Program-made: the position numbers and the translations under genes | The notes under the pieces: generated by a model | The model's database searches: none | Told to the model about the DNA's origin: nothing | Seen by the model: only the letters and a program-made list of their open reading frames with translations | Source: Pseudomonadota bacterium | GTDB lineage: Bacteria > Pseudomonadota > Gammaproteobacteria > UBA1113 | Direction: 5' to 3' | NCBI GenBank assembly: GCA_021781965.1 | Contig: JAJXVU010000007.1 | Coordinates: forward strand, 1-64,000 | DNA: 64,000 nt | Shown here: one piece after another, positions 54,505 to 64,000 of the stretch | How the letters are laid out: each line of letters starts with the position of its first letter | How positions within the stretch are numbered: position 1 is the first letter of the stretch

Positions 54505-55110
54505 ATGAAAATTTACTTGGCATCCAAAAGCCCAGCACGCAGAGCATTACTGCAGCAGATGGGCGTTGAATTTGAGTTTTTACCTATAGATATTCCGGAA
54601 GAAAGGGCACCCGGTGAAACTGCAGAAATGTATTCAAAACGAGTCACAACGGAAAAGTTACATGCCGCTTGGGATAAAATCTTAAATGACAAATTAACTA
54701 TTTTACCCGTATTATGTGCCGATACAGAAGTGGTATTAGATCTAGAGATATTAGGCAAACCACTAGACTACCAACATGCCTTTTCCATGCTAAAAAATTA
54801 TTCTGGTCGTAGTCATCAAGTTATCACTAGCGTAGGGTTGAAGTATCTGGCCTATGAGAACATTGTTACCAACACGACCACAGTGTATTTTGCATCTATG
54901 TCAGATGATGACATACATAATTATTTGGCAACGGGTAACTATAAAGATAAGGCCGGTAGTTATGGTATCCAAAGTGCTATAGGCCAATTTATCTATAGAA
55001 TAGATGGCTGCTTTTATTCAGTGATCGGATTGCCATTGAATACCGTTAGAGAATTATTAGCAGATGTGGCTCACATCTACGTAGAGTTCCCACATTTATC
55101 GAAAGAGTAA
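54505..55110 (+). CDS. maf: Maf-like nucleoside triphosphate pyrophosphatase
   Basis: A 201-residue protein with GAGAG before ATG. Maf motifs: YLASKSPARRALLQQMGV (S-x-S-x-R-x-x-L), CADTEVVLDLEILGKPLD (catalytic Asp and K-P), and KAGSYGIQSAIGQFI with GCFYSVIGLPL at the end. Family members hydrolyse dTTP/UTP or modified nucleotides to monophosphate and pyrophosphate. The sequence between the motifs is close to the YhdE group, so dTTP/UTP is the more likely substrate. Confidence 0.9.
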   Translation: MKIYLASKSPARRALLQQMGVEFEFLPIDIPEERAPGETAEMYSKRVTTEKLHAAWDKILNDKLTILPVLCADTEVVLDLEILGKPLDYQHAFSMLKNYSGRSHQVITSVGLKYLAYENIVTNTTTVYFASMSDDDIHNYLATGNYKDKAGSYGIQSAIGQFIYRIDGCFYSVIGLPLNTVRELLADVAHIYVEFPHLSKE

Positions 55111-55189
55111 TAATCGTAATCCATTTTACTTAAGCTGTATTATCTGGTAAAGTAATTCCGTCTAAAAACAATCAGAAGGTAGTTTACTT

Positions 55190-58100
55190 ATGCCACGCAA
55201 AAAAACAGCAAACAAAAAACTCCCAGCATTACCTGCTGCTGGTAGCTTGTCTGAACAAAGATCACATTCGCAAAGCCATATTGACAACGGAGTGGCACGC
55301 AGCCAAGTCGAAGAACAAGAATATATACAACAAGTGGCTATAAAATGTACAGAATATTCCACTATAAAGAAAACGCTTGGTTCAACTTTAATGGAAAAAG
55401 AACCCGATGAAGCGCTACAACATGTTATTGACCTACAGAAGCATTTAACAAAAGAATTATATTCTTATCGAAAATGGAAAAAAAACGCACAAAAAAGATC
55501 CGGTATACGTGTTCGTATTTATGATTATGAAGAAATATTAACCGACCTATGGGAGCAAATATATACTCTACGAGGGTTTTGTATAATGCGCGCCACAGAC
55601 GATAATTTCCAGGAAGCGCAACTCGAATTTAATACATGTATAGATGAAGGATGGAAAAAAAGTCTAGATTTTGGCTTTGAATCAGTTCAAACAAGGGTAG
55701 GAAAAACAAGTGCAGAAGAAATAAAGTCGCTTTGCTTAGTACGCCTGATTAATCATTATATAAAAGAAAAAAATTTTATTAAAGTAGTTCATCTCCTTAC
55801 TAATATGACTCCAGAATTTAGAAAAAAATATGGTGCTGATTTTCAATTTACTGCTATTATAGATTCTATATTTCCGCTTTTATACAGTAGTCACATTCTG
55901 TCTCCAGATAAACGTGCTTATAAGGAATTCACCTTATTTTCATTTAATCGATTAAATTATGATAAAATTGTTGATCTACAGAAAAAAGTTAAAGCGTTGT
56001 TAGGTAATTCTGATAATGAAATTAAAAATGTTTTAGTTCGGTATGCAAAAGAAACAATGGTAATAACATTACGCATGGGTGATAAATTCGCTCGTTTTTT
56101 TAATGCGGGTTCGTTTTTTCTTCTAATGCTAAATCTTGAACCGGAAACTGCTCATAAGTTTTTCCCCACATTACAGTTTTACTGCCAAGAAGCAATAAGC
56201 TCATTGAGATCAGAAGATAATACATCATTAAACGAAATAGAAGGAAAAATGGGCGCGATATGTGACCAATATCAATTATCGCTAGCAGATAATTCAGACC
56301 AAAAAAAAGAATTAGAAAAACTACGCGATGACTATTTAAAAAGTGCAGCCAGCCGTGGTTATCTACAAGCCGCCGAAGTCTTAGCGCAAGTCACGAATGA
56401 TAGACCATTGCAAAAAGCATTAGCGGAAAAAGGTTTTGCAAATTCTTGTTATAACGAAGCGGTTGATTTAATTGATGAACTTCCTCCAGAAGAAGAACGC
56501 ACCCAAGAATCGTATTCCAAAATTTTATCATTGTTACATAAGGCTGTAGATCAAAATTTTTCTAATGCTCTTTTAGAATTAGGCAAGCTGTTCCTGACTC
56601 ATCCCCTGATAGCTGATAATGCTAAAGCAATAGAATATTTGGAGCATGCTGCGGAATATAACATGCCTACCCATTGGATTTTTCTGGCGGTCGCATTGCA
56701 TCAGTCAAAAGATCCTGTAAAAATGGAAAGGGCATTTGAGTTATTGCATATGGCAAAAAATGCAGGAAATGAAGAAGAAATTGTCAGAGCAACTGCTGTA
56801 TTGGCTGAGATAGGATTTATACAAGCACATTCTGATTTGATGCATTTAGTATTATGTTATGACAATAGAACAGCCTTAGATCAATTAAAAAGTATTAAAA
56901 GCGCCCTGTTTGACGGGGAAGTATTTAATACCTTAGGAAAAATTCAAAATGAGTCGTCAGAGAAGAGCTTATATAAAATACTTACGTCTATACAAACTAG
57001 CTTTACCTATTATATTGAAGCCATATCATTATCCCCAGATAAAATAGCTCTTTTAAAGTCAGATCTCTCTTCTGTCAATGACAAATTTGTTTATTTTTTT
57101 CAAGAAATGACCTGCGTGTTTAGCGTTATTCTAAAGACCGCTCTTTTTCAAAATAAAAATAAAGAGCAAATAAAAATATATATAAATATTGCTTATAACC
57201 ATCTGATGTTGTTGCTACAACAATACCCGCAAGAAAAAAATTATCGCGCAACATTAGAAATTATCTACCGTAATTTTGTAGAATTTTTAAACAAAAACAC
57301 ACCTTTTACAAAGCTAACGGAAGAAGAAATTGAAGCAAAAAATGCTACGCCAAGAATTATAGATATTCCCAATCGCGTAAAGCCTAGTTATGAACTGAGC
57401 GAGGCTAGCGTTACAACCGTATTACAGTTTTGCCAAAAGACTAACACAGATAATGTTTATTACTTAGCCCACGTTTTTTATCAACTAGGAATCTGGGCCA
57501 AAAGAAATTCTTTTGAAAGCGAATTTTTTTTGTTGCGAAATAAAGAAGAGATTGCCAGTTTAATGAAACGTTTTCAAGACGGATTACAATTCTCAGCAAA
57601 GATAGAAGGGTTAGAGAATGCTTTAATAGGTCTAGGTCTGCTACGCATACGCCCCAGAGATCCCGTTTTAAATGAGATGGTGTCGCAAATTATTAGAAAA
57701 ATAGACGAATCCACAGAAGCATTAAGCGTAGAGCAATGTGTATTATTTATTCAGGGCTTCAGTTATTTTGATATGACAAAAAACCAGAATGTACTTTCGA
57801 GGTTAATCGATAAGATAATAGAACATCCTAAATTTAATTCCATTTCCTTTAGGCAAATAGCGATATTATGTCATTCCTTAGCTATTATTGAAGCAAATTT
57901 AATTAAAAAGAATGGATGTAACGTGGAAATAGTTAAGAAGTTTGATGTGCTATTGGCCCATCTGTTACAGCCAACATTCAAAGCATTAGAAAATAGACAG
58001 CCTTACTTTTCTTTGCATCAATTTATTTTGGCTATGGACTATTTTAAATATTCAAGGGGCGATCTTATAATGCCTCTCATACAAAATAAACACTATGCAT

Positions 58101-58657
58101 TAAAGTTTAAGTTTATAAAAAAGGAGGTGGAATTCGGACAAACTGTTTCTGCGTTGCAACAAAAAGTACAGGGTGAATTAGAACAAGTTTATGGGAAGGT
58201 GATATCGGAACAATTATTCGGTCTGTTGCCTGGTGATTGTTTCTTATCAGAAAAACATATCTTAATCGAAGTGAATGGCAAGACACATTATTACCATACA
58301 GCGCTTAACTTGGCATCAGCTGAAAATCCAAGTGAAAACATAGAGCTAGAACGCACTCATTTGGATATTTTTCATTGCCATTACAAAGTATTGGCATATT
58401 GGGCTGAAAACGAAAAACTGTTACAGATAATTATAGTACCTTATACCATGGAAAATAAAAAAGGCCTAGAGTTAAAAGAATATATTGAGAAGCATTCTGT
58501 TGCAAATAGTATAACTGCAACTGATGATGAGCGGTTTAGCGCATTAAATATTAGCGCATCGGCAGCACGTTCGGTAGGATTTCTGCCAATGCCTAGGCCT
58601 AGAGAGCTAAATTTAGGAGCAGTGGATACAGCATTAACGAAAACGCAACAACCGTAA
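55190..58657 (+). CDS. Sel1-like and helical-repeat protein with C-terminal RAP domain (copy 2)
   Basis: An 1155-residue paralogue of the protein at 26667. Basic N-terminus (PRKKTANKK). Sel1-like units at ~395-520 (LHKAVDQNFSNALLELGKLF; YLEHAAEYNMPTHWIFLAVA). FASTK/OPR-like helical repeats at ~800-960 (LIGLGLLRIRPRDPVL; FIQGFSYFDMTKNQ). The C-terminal RAP domain has LFGLLPGD, ILIEVNGKTHYYH (the D/E-x-x-G-x-x-H core) and CHYKVLAYWAENEKLL. RAP domains bind or cleave RNA in organelles. AAGGTAG precedes ATG. Overlaps by 24 bases the end of zntA on the other strand. Confidence 0.7.
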   Translation: MPRKKTANKKLPALPAAGSLSEQRSHSQSHIDNGVARSQVEEQEYIQQVAIKCTEYSTIKKTLGSTLMEKEPDEALQHVIDLQKHLTKELYSYRKWKKNAQKRSGIRVRIYDYEEILTDLWEQIYTLRGFCIMRATDDNFQEAQLEFNTCIDEGWKKSLDFGFESVQTRVGKTSAEEIKSLCLVRLINHYIKEKNFIKVVHLLTNMTPEFRKKYGADFQFTAIIDSIFPLLYSSHILSPDKRAYKEFTLFSFNRLNYDKIVDLQKKVKALLGNSDNEIKNVLVRYAKETMVITLRMGDKFARFFNAGSFFLLMLNLEPETAHKFFPTLQFYCQEAISSLRSEDNTSLNEIEGKMGAICDQYQLSLADNSDQKKELEKLRDDYLKSAASRGYLQAAEVLAQVTNDRPLQKALAEKGFANSCYNEAVDLIDELPPEEERTQESYSKILSLLHKAVDQNFSNALLELGKLFLTHPLIADNAKAIEYLEHAAEYNMPTHWIFLAVALHQSKDPVKMERAFELLHMAKNAGNEEEIVRATAVLAEIGFIQAHSDLMHLVLCYDNRTALDQLKSIKSALFDGEVFNTLGKIQNESSEKSLYKILTSIQTSFTYYIEAISLSPDKIALLKSDLSSVNDKFVYFFQEMTCVFSVILKTALFQNKNKEQIKIYINIAYNHLMLLLQQYPQEKNYRATLEIIYRNFVEFLNKNTPFTKLTEEEIEAKNATPRIIDIPNRVKPSYELSEASVTTVLQFCQKTNTDNVYYLAHVFYQLGIWAKRNSFESEFFLLRNKEEIASLMKRFQDGLQFSAKIEGLENALIGLGLLRIRPRDPVLNEMVSQIIRKIDESTEALSVEQCVLFIQGFSYFDMTKNQNVLSRLIDKIIEHPKFNSISFRQIAILCHSLAIIEANLIKKNGCNVEIVKKFDVLLAHLLQPTFKALENRQPYFSLHQFILAMDYFKYSRGDLIMPLIQNKHYALKFKFIKKEVEFGQTVSALQQKVQGELEQVYGKVISEQLFGLLPGDCFLSEKHILIEVNGKTHYYHTALNLASAENPSENIELERTHLDIFHCHYKVLAYWAENEKLLQIIIVPYTMENKKGLELKEYIEKHSVANSITATDDERFSALNISASAARSVGFLPMPRPRELNLGAVDTALTKTQQP

Positions 58658-60739
58658 CCCATTTGCAACCACGATAAGGCTCGCGCCCATGTCAGCAAAT
58701 ACGGCCATCCACAACGTGCTTAAACCCGCCAAGGCTAAGCCAAAAAATATGACTTTGATCGCAATGGATAAACTGATATTTTGTTTGAGTACTGTTGCAG
58801 TACGCTGACTTAAACGAATAAATAAGGGCAATTTCATTAAATTGTCATCGATTAACGCTACATCGGCGGTTTCCAATGCGGTATCCGTTCCTTTACCCAT
58901 GGCAAAACCTATAGTGGCTTTAGCCAATGCCGGAGCATCATTCATGCCATCGCCAACCATGCCTACACGATGATGTTGCTCCAATAGGGTATTGATAGTA
59001 CTCAATTTGTCCGTAGGTAATAAATTTGCGCGAACTTCATCTATATTGACTTCTTTAGCAATTGCTTGTGCGGTTATGGCATTGTCCCCAGTAATCATGA
59101 TGGTTTTAATGCCCAGTTGATGCAGTGCCTGTACCGCTTCTAGACTGTGCGTGCGTACTGTGTCGGCCACAGCCAATACACCCAGCACAGCGCTATCTGT
59201 ACTGACCACAATGGTGGTATTACCAGCTTGTTCTAATTGTGCTAATAATTCTTCTAGCTCAGCATTGCAAATACGATTATCTTCAGCCAATTGGTGATTA
59301 CCTACATAATAACGTATATCGTCAATAAAGCCGGCTACACCGCGTCCAGTCATAGCTACGAATTGTGTGATCGGCAATAATGGCTTATCGGGATAAGCTT
59401 GTTGCCAGGCGCACACAATAGCGCCCGCAACTGGATGTTCCGAATGACTGTCTAGACTTGCGGCCAGATGTAATACTTGCTCTTCCGTTTGTCCATTCAT
59501 AGGAATTAATCGCGTAACAATGGGCTTTCCCTGAGTTAAAGTGCCGGTTTTATCTAGAGCGATTGCTTTTAATTTGTGACCTTGTTCTAAATAACTACCG
59601 CCTTTAATTAAGATACCTTGTTTGGCTGCTGCAGCTAAACCACTCACCACGGTTACCGGTGTGGAAATAACCAATGCACAGGGACAAGCAATAACTAATA
59701 ATACCAGTGCCTTAGAAATCCAAGGGTAGAAGGGTAGACCGAAAGCCAAAGAAGGAATCGTTGCGACTAAAATAGCAAATACAACCATTATCGGTGTATA
59801 GTATTTTGAAAATTGGTCTACAAATCGTTGCGTAGGAGCACGCTCGGCTTGTGCTTGTTGTACGGCACGAATGATCTTCGCGATCAAGGTGTCAGTGGGC
59901 AGAGCAGTAACTGTAAACTCAAATGAGCCCCGCTCATTAATCGATCCGGCATATACGGTATCGCCGATTTGTTTTTCAACCGGCAATGATTCTCCGGTGA
60001 TCGGCGCTTGATTCACACTGCTTTGGCCTGCGGTTAATTTGCCATCGAGTGGAATACGTTCACCGGGTTTCACTCGTATCGTGGCGCCTACTTGTATTTC
60101 ATTAACGGGCATAGTTTGCCAACTATCTCCATTGCGCACGGTTGCGGTAGCTGGCGTGATCGCCATTAAATTTTTAATCGCTAGACGGGCCTTATCCAAT
60201 GAATAACTTTCAATGCGTTCGGCTAAAGCAAATAATACCGTTACCATAGCCGCTTCTGGCCATTCACCTATAAACATAGCGCCCGTGATAGCGATCATCA
60301 TCAAAAAATGAATATTCAAGGTCATGGTACGCAGCGCGGTTACACCTTTCATCAAAGTTCCCTTACCACTTAATCCAATTGCCGCAATCGCTAAGGCAAT
60401 AACAGCAAAAGATTGCTCATAGCCTAAAAATAGGCCGGTGATTTCTGCCGATAACGCCAATACACCCGAAATTGCCAATAGCCACCAAGGCGTAGATTGA
60501 ACCGCTACTATTTTTGGTGATGAATCCGTTGTTTTAACGGAGGCTTGCATGCCTATAGATTGTATGGCCTTTAACAAGGGTTGGTGATCATTAAAAGTAT
60601 GGGTAATTGTGACTTCTTGCGCCATGAAGTTAAAATCTATGCTTGAAATTTCTGGCATAGATTGCAACTGTTTGCGTATGAGTTTTTCTTCCGAAGGGCA
60701 ATCTAACTCAGGAATAGAAAAAATAGTCGTGTTATTCAT
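58634..60739 (-). CDS. zntA: Zn2+/Cd2+/Pb2+-exporting P1B-type ATPase
   Basis: Start at ATG 60739 with GAGAGAA upstream (an ATG 15 bases earlier lacks one); 701 residues. The metal-binding HMA domain at the N-terminus has DCPSEEKLI in place of the usual CxxC. Eight hydrophobic segments. TGES phosphatase motif (PITGESLPVE), CPC metal motif (VIACPCALVIS), phosphorylation site DKTGTLT, HSEHPVAGAI and MITGDN in order. The CPC and C-terminal features fit the P1B-2 group, Zn/Cd/Pb export to the periplasm. The first codons overlap the end of the ArsR gene by eight bases. Confidence 0.92.
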   Translation of the reverse strand: MNNTTIFSIPELDCPSEEKLIRKQLQSMPEISSIDFNFMAQEVTITHTFNDHQPLLKAIQSIGMQASVKTTDSSPKIVAVQSTPWWLLAISGVLALSAEITGLFLGYEQSFAVIALAIAAIGLSGKGTLMKGVTALRTMTLNIHFLMMIAITGAMFIGEWPEAAMVTVLFALAERIESYSLDKARLAIKNLMAITPATATVRNGDSWQTMPVNEIQVGATIRVKPGERIPLDGKLTAGQSSVNQAPITGESLPVEKQIGDTVYAGSINERGSFEFTVTALPTDTLIAKIIRAVQQAQAERAPTQRFVDQFSKYYTPIMVVFAILVATIPSLAFGLPFYPWISKALVLLVIACPCALVISTPVTVVSGLAAAAKQGILIKGGSYLEQGHKLKAIALDKTGTLTQGKPIVTRLIPMNGQTEEQVLHLAASLDSHSEHPVAGAIVCAWQQAYPDKPLLPITQFVAMTGRGVAGFIDDIRYYVGNHQLAEDNRICNAELEELLAQLEQAGNTTIVVSTDSAVLGVLAVADTVRTHSLEAVQALHQLGIKTIMITGDNAITAQAIAKEVNIDEVRANLLPTDKLSTINTLLEQHHRVGMVGDGMNDAPALAKATIGFAMGKGTDTALETADVALIDDNLMKLPLFIRLSQRTATVLKQNISLSIAIKVIFFGLALAGLSTLWMAVFADMGASLIVVANGLRLLRFR

Positions 60740-61085
60740 GGAGGCTTCTCTCATTTAGTTTGACTATATTGTCAGGCTGGGACAATGAGCAATCTGCTGT
60801 AAAATGTTCCAGCATGTCCGTTAAAATACAGCGTATATGTTCATCTTCTAGGGTATACAATACTTGCTTGCCTTGTCGTTCTGCGCGTAGTAAACGCAGA
60901 GCGCGTAGCAAGCGCAGGTGATGGCTAATCAAAGGCATCGATAAACCCAGTTGTTCCGATAAAGTCGTTACCGTCATCGGCTGAGTTAAACAGGCAATCA
61001 AAATCTTCAACCTGCTGGGTTCGCCCATCAGACGTAAAATATCGGCAATTTCAATAATGGCGGTATTATCTATTACAGTGGGCAT
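60732..61085 (-). CDS. ArsR/SmtB-family metal-responsive repressor
   Basis: A 117-residue winged-helix protein. LRLMGEPSRLKILIACL and LSEQLGLSMPLISHHLRLLR are the ArsR fold and recognition helix. Near the C-terminus DEHIRCILTDMLEH has the alpha-5 metal site D-x-H-x10-H, as in zinc sensors such as CzrA/SmtB. It precedes and overlaps zntA, so it is expected to repress the pair and release DNA when zinc or cadmium rises. ATG 61085 lacks a strong ribosome-binding site, perhaps since the mRNA leader is short. Confidence 0.9.
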   Translation of the reverse strand: MPTVIDNTAIIEIADILRLMGEPSRLKILIACLTQPMTVTTLSEQLGLSMPLISHHLRLLRALRLLRAERQGKQVLYTLEDEHIRCILTDMLEHFTADCSLSQPDNIVKLNERSLHE

Positions 61086-61099
61086 AGGGTATTATTTTG

Positions 61100-61151
61100 A
61101 CTATTAAATAGTTGTTGAATCATTGTATTAATAATGGCTGGCTGAAGTCAA
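61100..61151 (-). promoter_or_regulatory. Promoter and ArsR-type operator
   Basis: On the minus strand, TTGACT (61151-61146), 18-bp spacer, TACAAT (61127-61122). The dyad ACTATTAAATAGT (61100-61112) lies just after the predicted start near 61115, typical of ArsR-type repression. Confidence 0.6.
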
Positions 61152-61329
61152 GCACTACCTCATAAAAAACGCTGCGCATTTTATTTTTAGAGCGTTTTTC
61201 TTGGGCATCTTATCCAATCGAAATATACTGGAAAAAAATCATTTGCGCCTATTCAAAACCCCATTTTTAATATTAAAATTATTTGAAACATGAATCTTAA
61301 TTTCAGAGTAGTTAAAAACAATAGTATTT

Positions 61330-61426
61330 TTAAGTACTTAAGTCCAAATTGATTCTTTTAATCAATATGGTGTTTTTTGTAATATTGTGATATACTCCTT
61401 GTAAGAATTTTCTGATAAATTATACT
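61330..61426 (+). promoter_or_regulatory. arc operon upstream region: palindromes and two -10 elements
   Basis: TTAAGTACTTAA (61330-61341) is a 12-bp palindrome. ATTGATT (61348-61354) and AATCAAT (61360-61366) form an inverted repeat related to, but more widely spaced than, the FNR box TTGAT-N4-ATCAA. Two -10 elements follow: extended TG-A-TATACT (61391-61396), and TATACT (61421-61426) with TTGTAA (61399-61404) 16 bp before it. Oxygen or energy control of the arginine deiminase genes is likely in general; direct FNR control is not shown. Confidence 0.45.
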
Positions 61427-61453
61427 GTTCTGATATAAATAGCGAGGCAATAA

Positions 61454-62674
61454 ATGAAACTTTCTGTCTATAGCGAAATTGGTAATTTGAAAAGCGTGCT
61501 GTTACATAGGCCATCGCACGAAATTGAAAACCTAACCCCAGCCTTGCTGGAACGACTATTATTTGATGATATTCCTTATCTTAAGGTGGCCCAGGAAGAA
61601 CACGATGCTTTTGCGGAAATCTTAAGAAATCAAGGCGTTGAGGTGCTATATCTAGCCGATATGGTTGCCACCGTATTAGAAGATGGCGCTCTATGTAAAA
61701 AGTTTATACATGAATTTCTTGCCGAAGCAGACATTAAAACTTCTGGACGTCAAGACTTATTGATGAATTATTTGTTGTCCCTCAAAGACAAGAAAGCCAT
61801 TGTAGATAAATTAATCAGCGGTATTCAGAAAACAGAAGTGGACTTTAAGGGCAAAGATCTAGAAGATGAAGTAAGTCGTGACTATCCTTTTATATGTGAC
61901 CCACTACCCAACTTATATTTTACGCGCGATCCTTTTGCAACCATAGGCTGTGGCATTTCTTTAAACCATATGCGTACCGAAACGCGCCGTCGTGAAACAT
62001 TATTTTCCAAGTATATTTTTGAATATCATCCTCTTTTTGTAGATCAAGAAGTTCCTTTTTGGTATAGAAGGGAAAACTCTACTTCAATTGAAGGCGGGGA
62101 TGTTTTAGTCTTAAATGAAAAAACGCTATGCGTAGGTATTTCGCAACGAACCCAAGCAGAATCCATTGAACGTCTAGCCAATCGTCTTTTCCAAAGCGAT
62201 ATGTCTCATGTTGAAACCATTTTGGCATTTCATATTCCTTCTTCTAGAGCCTTTATGCATTTGGATACGGTGTTTACTCAGGTTGATCATTCCATATTTA
62301 CTGTACATGGTGAAATTGAAGGCCCATTGTCTGTTTACAAAATCACTAAGGGCAATGGCGGTGGTGCGCTGAATATTGAAAAACAAGTAGACACCCTAGA
62401 AAAGATACTGCAACCGTACTGTAGAACCGAAGTAAAATTAATACGTTGTGGCGGTGGCGATAGAATCATCTCTGCTAGAGAACAATGGAACGATGGCTCA
62501 AATACCTTGGCCATCAGACCGGGGGAAGTGATTGTGTATGCGCGTAATTATGTCACTAACCAAATATTGGAAGATAATGGCATTAAAGTGCATGTAATGC
62601 CTAGTTCCGAGTTATCCAGAGGTAGAGGTGGGCCTAGATGTATGTCTATGCCACTCATTAGAGATAAGATATAA
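61454..62674 (+). CDS. arcA: Arginine deiminase
   Basis: A 406-residue protein with GAGG before ATG. Converts arginine to citrulline and ammonia. Conserved elements are [18 protein letters not shown] at the start, [41 protein letters not shown], and the catalytic Cys in [14 protein letters not shown] near the end. First gene of the ADI operon; its stop is 19 bases from the next start. The pathway yields ATP from arginine without oxygen and neutralises acid. Confidence 0.96.
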   Translation: MKLSVYSEIGNLKSVLLHRPSHEIENLTPALLERLLFDDIPYLKVAQEEHDAFAEILRNQGVEVLYLADMVATVLEDGALCKKFIHEFLAEADIKTSGRQDLLMNYLLSLKDKKAIVDKLISGIQKTEVDFKGKDLEDEVSRDYPFICDPLPNLYFTRDPFATIGCGISLNHMRTETRRRETLFSKYIFEYHPLFVDQEVPFWYRRENSTSIEGGDVLVLNEKTLCVGISQRTQAESIERLANRLFQSDMSHVETILAFHIPSSRAFMHLDTVFTQVDHSIFTVHGEIEGPLSVYKITKGNGGGALNIEKQVDTLEKILQPYCRTEVKLIRCGGGDRIISAREQWNDGSNTLAIRPGEVIVYARNYVTNQILEDNGIKVHVMPSSELSRGRGGPRCMSMPLIRDKI

Positions 62675-62693
62675 GTAATTAAAGAGGTTTATC

Positions 62694-63683
62694 ATGGCAA
62701 TCAATTTAAGGGGCAGAAGTTTTTTAACATTAATGGATTTTACTCCGCGTGAAATACGCTATTTACTGGATCTCTCACATGATTTGAAGCAGAAAAAACG
62801 TATGGGGCTGCATGGTCATTTATTATCAGGCAAGAATATAGTATTACTGTTTGATAAAACATCGACTCGTACCCGTTGTGCGTTTGAAGTGGCCACGCTG
62901 GAAGAAGGTGCTCATGTAACCTACCTAACTAATTCACAGTTTCAAGTCAAAGAATCTCTTGAAGATACGGCTAAAGTATTAGGGCGTTTTTATGATGGTA
63001 TTGAATATCGTGGTTATGAACAAGCCGTAGTGACTGAATTGGCTAAATACGCGGGCATCCCCGTTTGGAATGGTTTAACGGATGTAGATCACCCTACGCA
63101 AATTCTAGCCGATTTTTTAACGCTAGAAGAAGAAATTCGTGGTAAACAACTAAGTGATATGAAACTGGTGTTTACGGGTGATACTAAAAACAATATGGCT
63201 TATGCATTGATGTATGGTGCTGCAAAAATGGGTATGCACTTTGTAGCCTTAGGCCCTAAAGAACGCGCCCCTGATGAAAAGGTCCTTCAGCAAGTTGCAG
63301 AAGTATCTAAAACAACGGGTGCTGTGATCGAATTTACGGATAACGTAGACCATGCCGTTAAAGGCGCAGATGCTATCTATACCGACGTATGGGTTTCTAT
63401 GGGTGAGAAAGTAGACTACGCAGAGCGCGCTAAGTTATTGCAACCTTTCCGAGTTACCATGGATATGTTGAATAAAACAGGAAATAGTCATACTTTGTTT
63501 ATGCATTGTTTACCGTCTTATCACGATTTTGAAACTGAAACTGCTCGTCATTTCAAAGAGCAGGGTGTAGATATACGTGAAGTAGAAGATGCGGTCTTTA
63601 GACACAGAAATTCCGTTGTTTTTGATCAAGCAGAAAATAGAATGCATACCATTAAAGCTGTGCTTGTATCGACTATTGGTTAA
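62694..63683 (+). CDS. arcB: Ornithine carbamoyltransferase, probably catabolic
   Basis: A 329-residue protein with AGAGG before ATG. STRTRCAFEVA is the carbamoyl-phosphate site (S-T-R-T-R), DHPTQILADFLTLEE the HPTQ motif and FMHCLPSYHD the HCLP ornithine loop. In an operon after arcA and before an antiporter, it is expected to run backward and split citrulline into ornithine and carbamoyl phosphate, giving ATP through carbamate kinase. No carbamate kinase gene is seen in the window; it could follow the antiporter. An anabolic argF cannot be excluded by sequence. Confidence 0.93.
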   Translation: MAINLRGRSFLTLMDFTPREIRYLLDLSHDLKQKKRMGLHGHLLSGKNIVLLFDKTSTRTRCAFEVATLEEGAHVTYLTNSQFQVKESLEDTAKVLGRFYDGIEYRGYEQAVVTELAKYAGIPVWNGLTDVDHPTQILADFLTLEEEIRGKQLSDMKLVFTGDTKNNMAYALMYGAAKMGMHFVALGPKERAPDEKVLQQVAEVSKTTGAVIEFTDNVDHAVKGADAIYTDVWVSMGEKVDYAERAKLLQPFRVTMDMLNKTGNSHTLFMHCLPSYHDFETETARHFKEQGVDIREVEDAVFRHRNSVVFDQAENRMHTIKAVLVSTIG

Positions 63684-63686
63684 CAA

Positions 63687-64000
63687 ATGGCAGATAATCA
63701 AAGCAATAAAATTGGTGTCTTTTCGCTCATTGCTATAGTCGTGGGCTCGATGATAGGCGGTGGCGCATTTTCACTGCCTACCGATATGGCCAGACATGCA
63801 GGCATAGTGGCTATAATATTGGCATGGCTCATTACCGGCGTTGGCATGCTGTGCTTAGCCTTTGTCTATCAAAATTTATCTAAACGCAAACCAGAGCTGC
63901 AAGGTGGTATATATAGTTATGCTCGCGCCGGGTTTGGTAAGTTTATTGGTTTTAATTCTGCCTGGGGCTATTGGTTAAGCGCTTTTTTAGGCAATGTTGC
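63687..64000 (+). CDS. arcD: Arginine/ornithine antiporter-like permease, 3' end outside window
   Basis: ATG 63687, three bases after the ornithine carbamoyltransferase stop. The first ~104 residues read [33 protein letters not shown] and [20 protein letters not shown], the N-terminus of APC-superfamily basic amino-acid antiporters. Position in the arc operon favours arginine/ornithine exchange. The frame remains open to the window edge. Confidence 0.85.
   Translation, partial: MADNQSNKIGVFSLIAIVVGSMIGGGAFSLPTDMARHAGIVAIILAWLITGVGMLCLAFVYQNLSKRKPELQGGIYSYARAGFGKFIGFNSAWGYWLSAFLGNV

Noticed and set aside
61348-61366. FNR box upstream of arcA
   Set aside because: The half sites TTGAT and ATCAA are seven bases apart instead of four; kept only as an inverted repeat.

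Overview
The window reads like the chromosome of a host-associated gammaproteobacterium with a reduced, A+T-rich genome, most plausibly from the Legionellales (Legionella, Coxiella, Rickettsiella or Berkiella-like lineages). This is inference. It rests on ordinary gammaproteobacterial housekeeping genes (gltX, trpS, eda, sseA, maf, two fadE-type acyl-CoA dehydrogenases, zntA with an ArsR regulator, arcA-argF-arcD) mixed with many eukaryotic-like or effector-like proteins. The latter include a Ser/Thr kinase fragment, several ankyrin proteins, a J-domain/ankyrin protein, a Fic protein, a CX5R-phosphatase/ankyrin giant, and two RAP-domain helical-repeat proteins. I see no secretion-system genes, no tRNA or rRNA genes and no CRISPR array.

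Region by region. 1-1.7 kb: end of a kinase gene, a 46-residue DUF4116 stub and a decapitated SGNH hydrolase. 1.9-8.1 kb: a KfrA-like coiled-coil DNA-binding protein followed by a visibly A+T-richer block (four-helix membrane protein, zinc-ribbon protein, DUF2971 protein, small membrane protein, PIN-like nuclease). 8.4-14.7 kb: ankyrin protein, Fic protein under a three-box operator, a small protein with a duplicated WLPxE module, a shrunken IS6-type element next to a resolvase fragment, and two minus-strand orphans. 15-31.5 kb: three very large genes (1180, 1898 and 1282 residues) with small partners and remnants. 31.7-35.7 kb: frameshifted nucleotidyltransferase-like gene, sseA, ankyrin protein with the WLPxE module, and a chagasin-type protease inhibitor behind a small lipoprotein. 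35.8-46.6 kb: mostly metabolic core. 46.6-52.9 kb: ankyrin protein, second KfrA paralogue, alpha/beta hydrolase between two pieces of the same transporter family, and a large orphan. 53-58.7 kb: amino-acid permease, maf and the second RAP protein. 58.6-64 kb: zinc/cadmium efflux with its regulator, then an arginine deiminase operon running off the window.

Common themes. First, duplicated or paralogous pairs recur: two KfrA proteins each behind a long perfect palindrome sharing 13 bases, two RAP proteins, two FadE proteins, two orphan proteins with a common C-terminal half, and two proteins with the same duplicated WLPxE module. Second, gene decay is common, with at least seven remnants. Third, several promoters are clear by eye, with 17-bp spacers at 7068, 26492 and 42387. 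The most unusual items are the WLPxE module, the CX5R-phosphatase/ankyrin protein with its coiled-coil neighbour, the RAP pair, the KfrA palindromes and the Fic operator.
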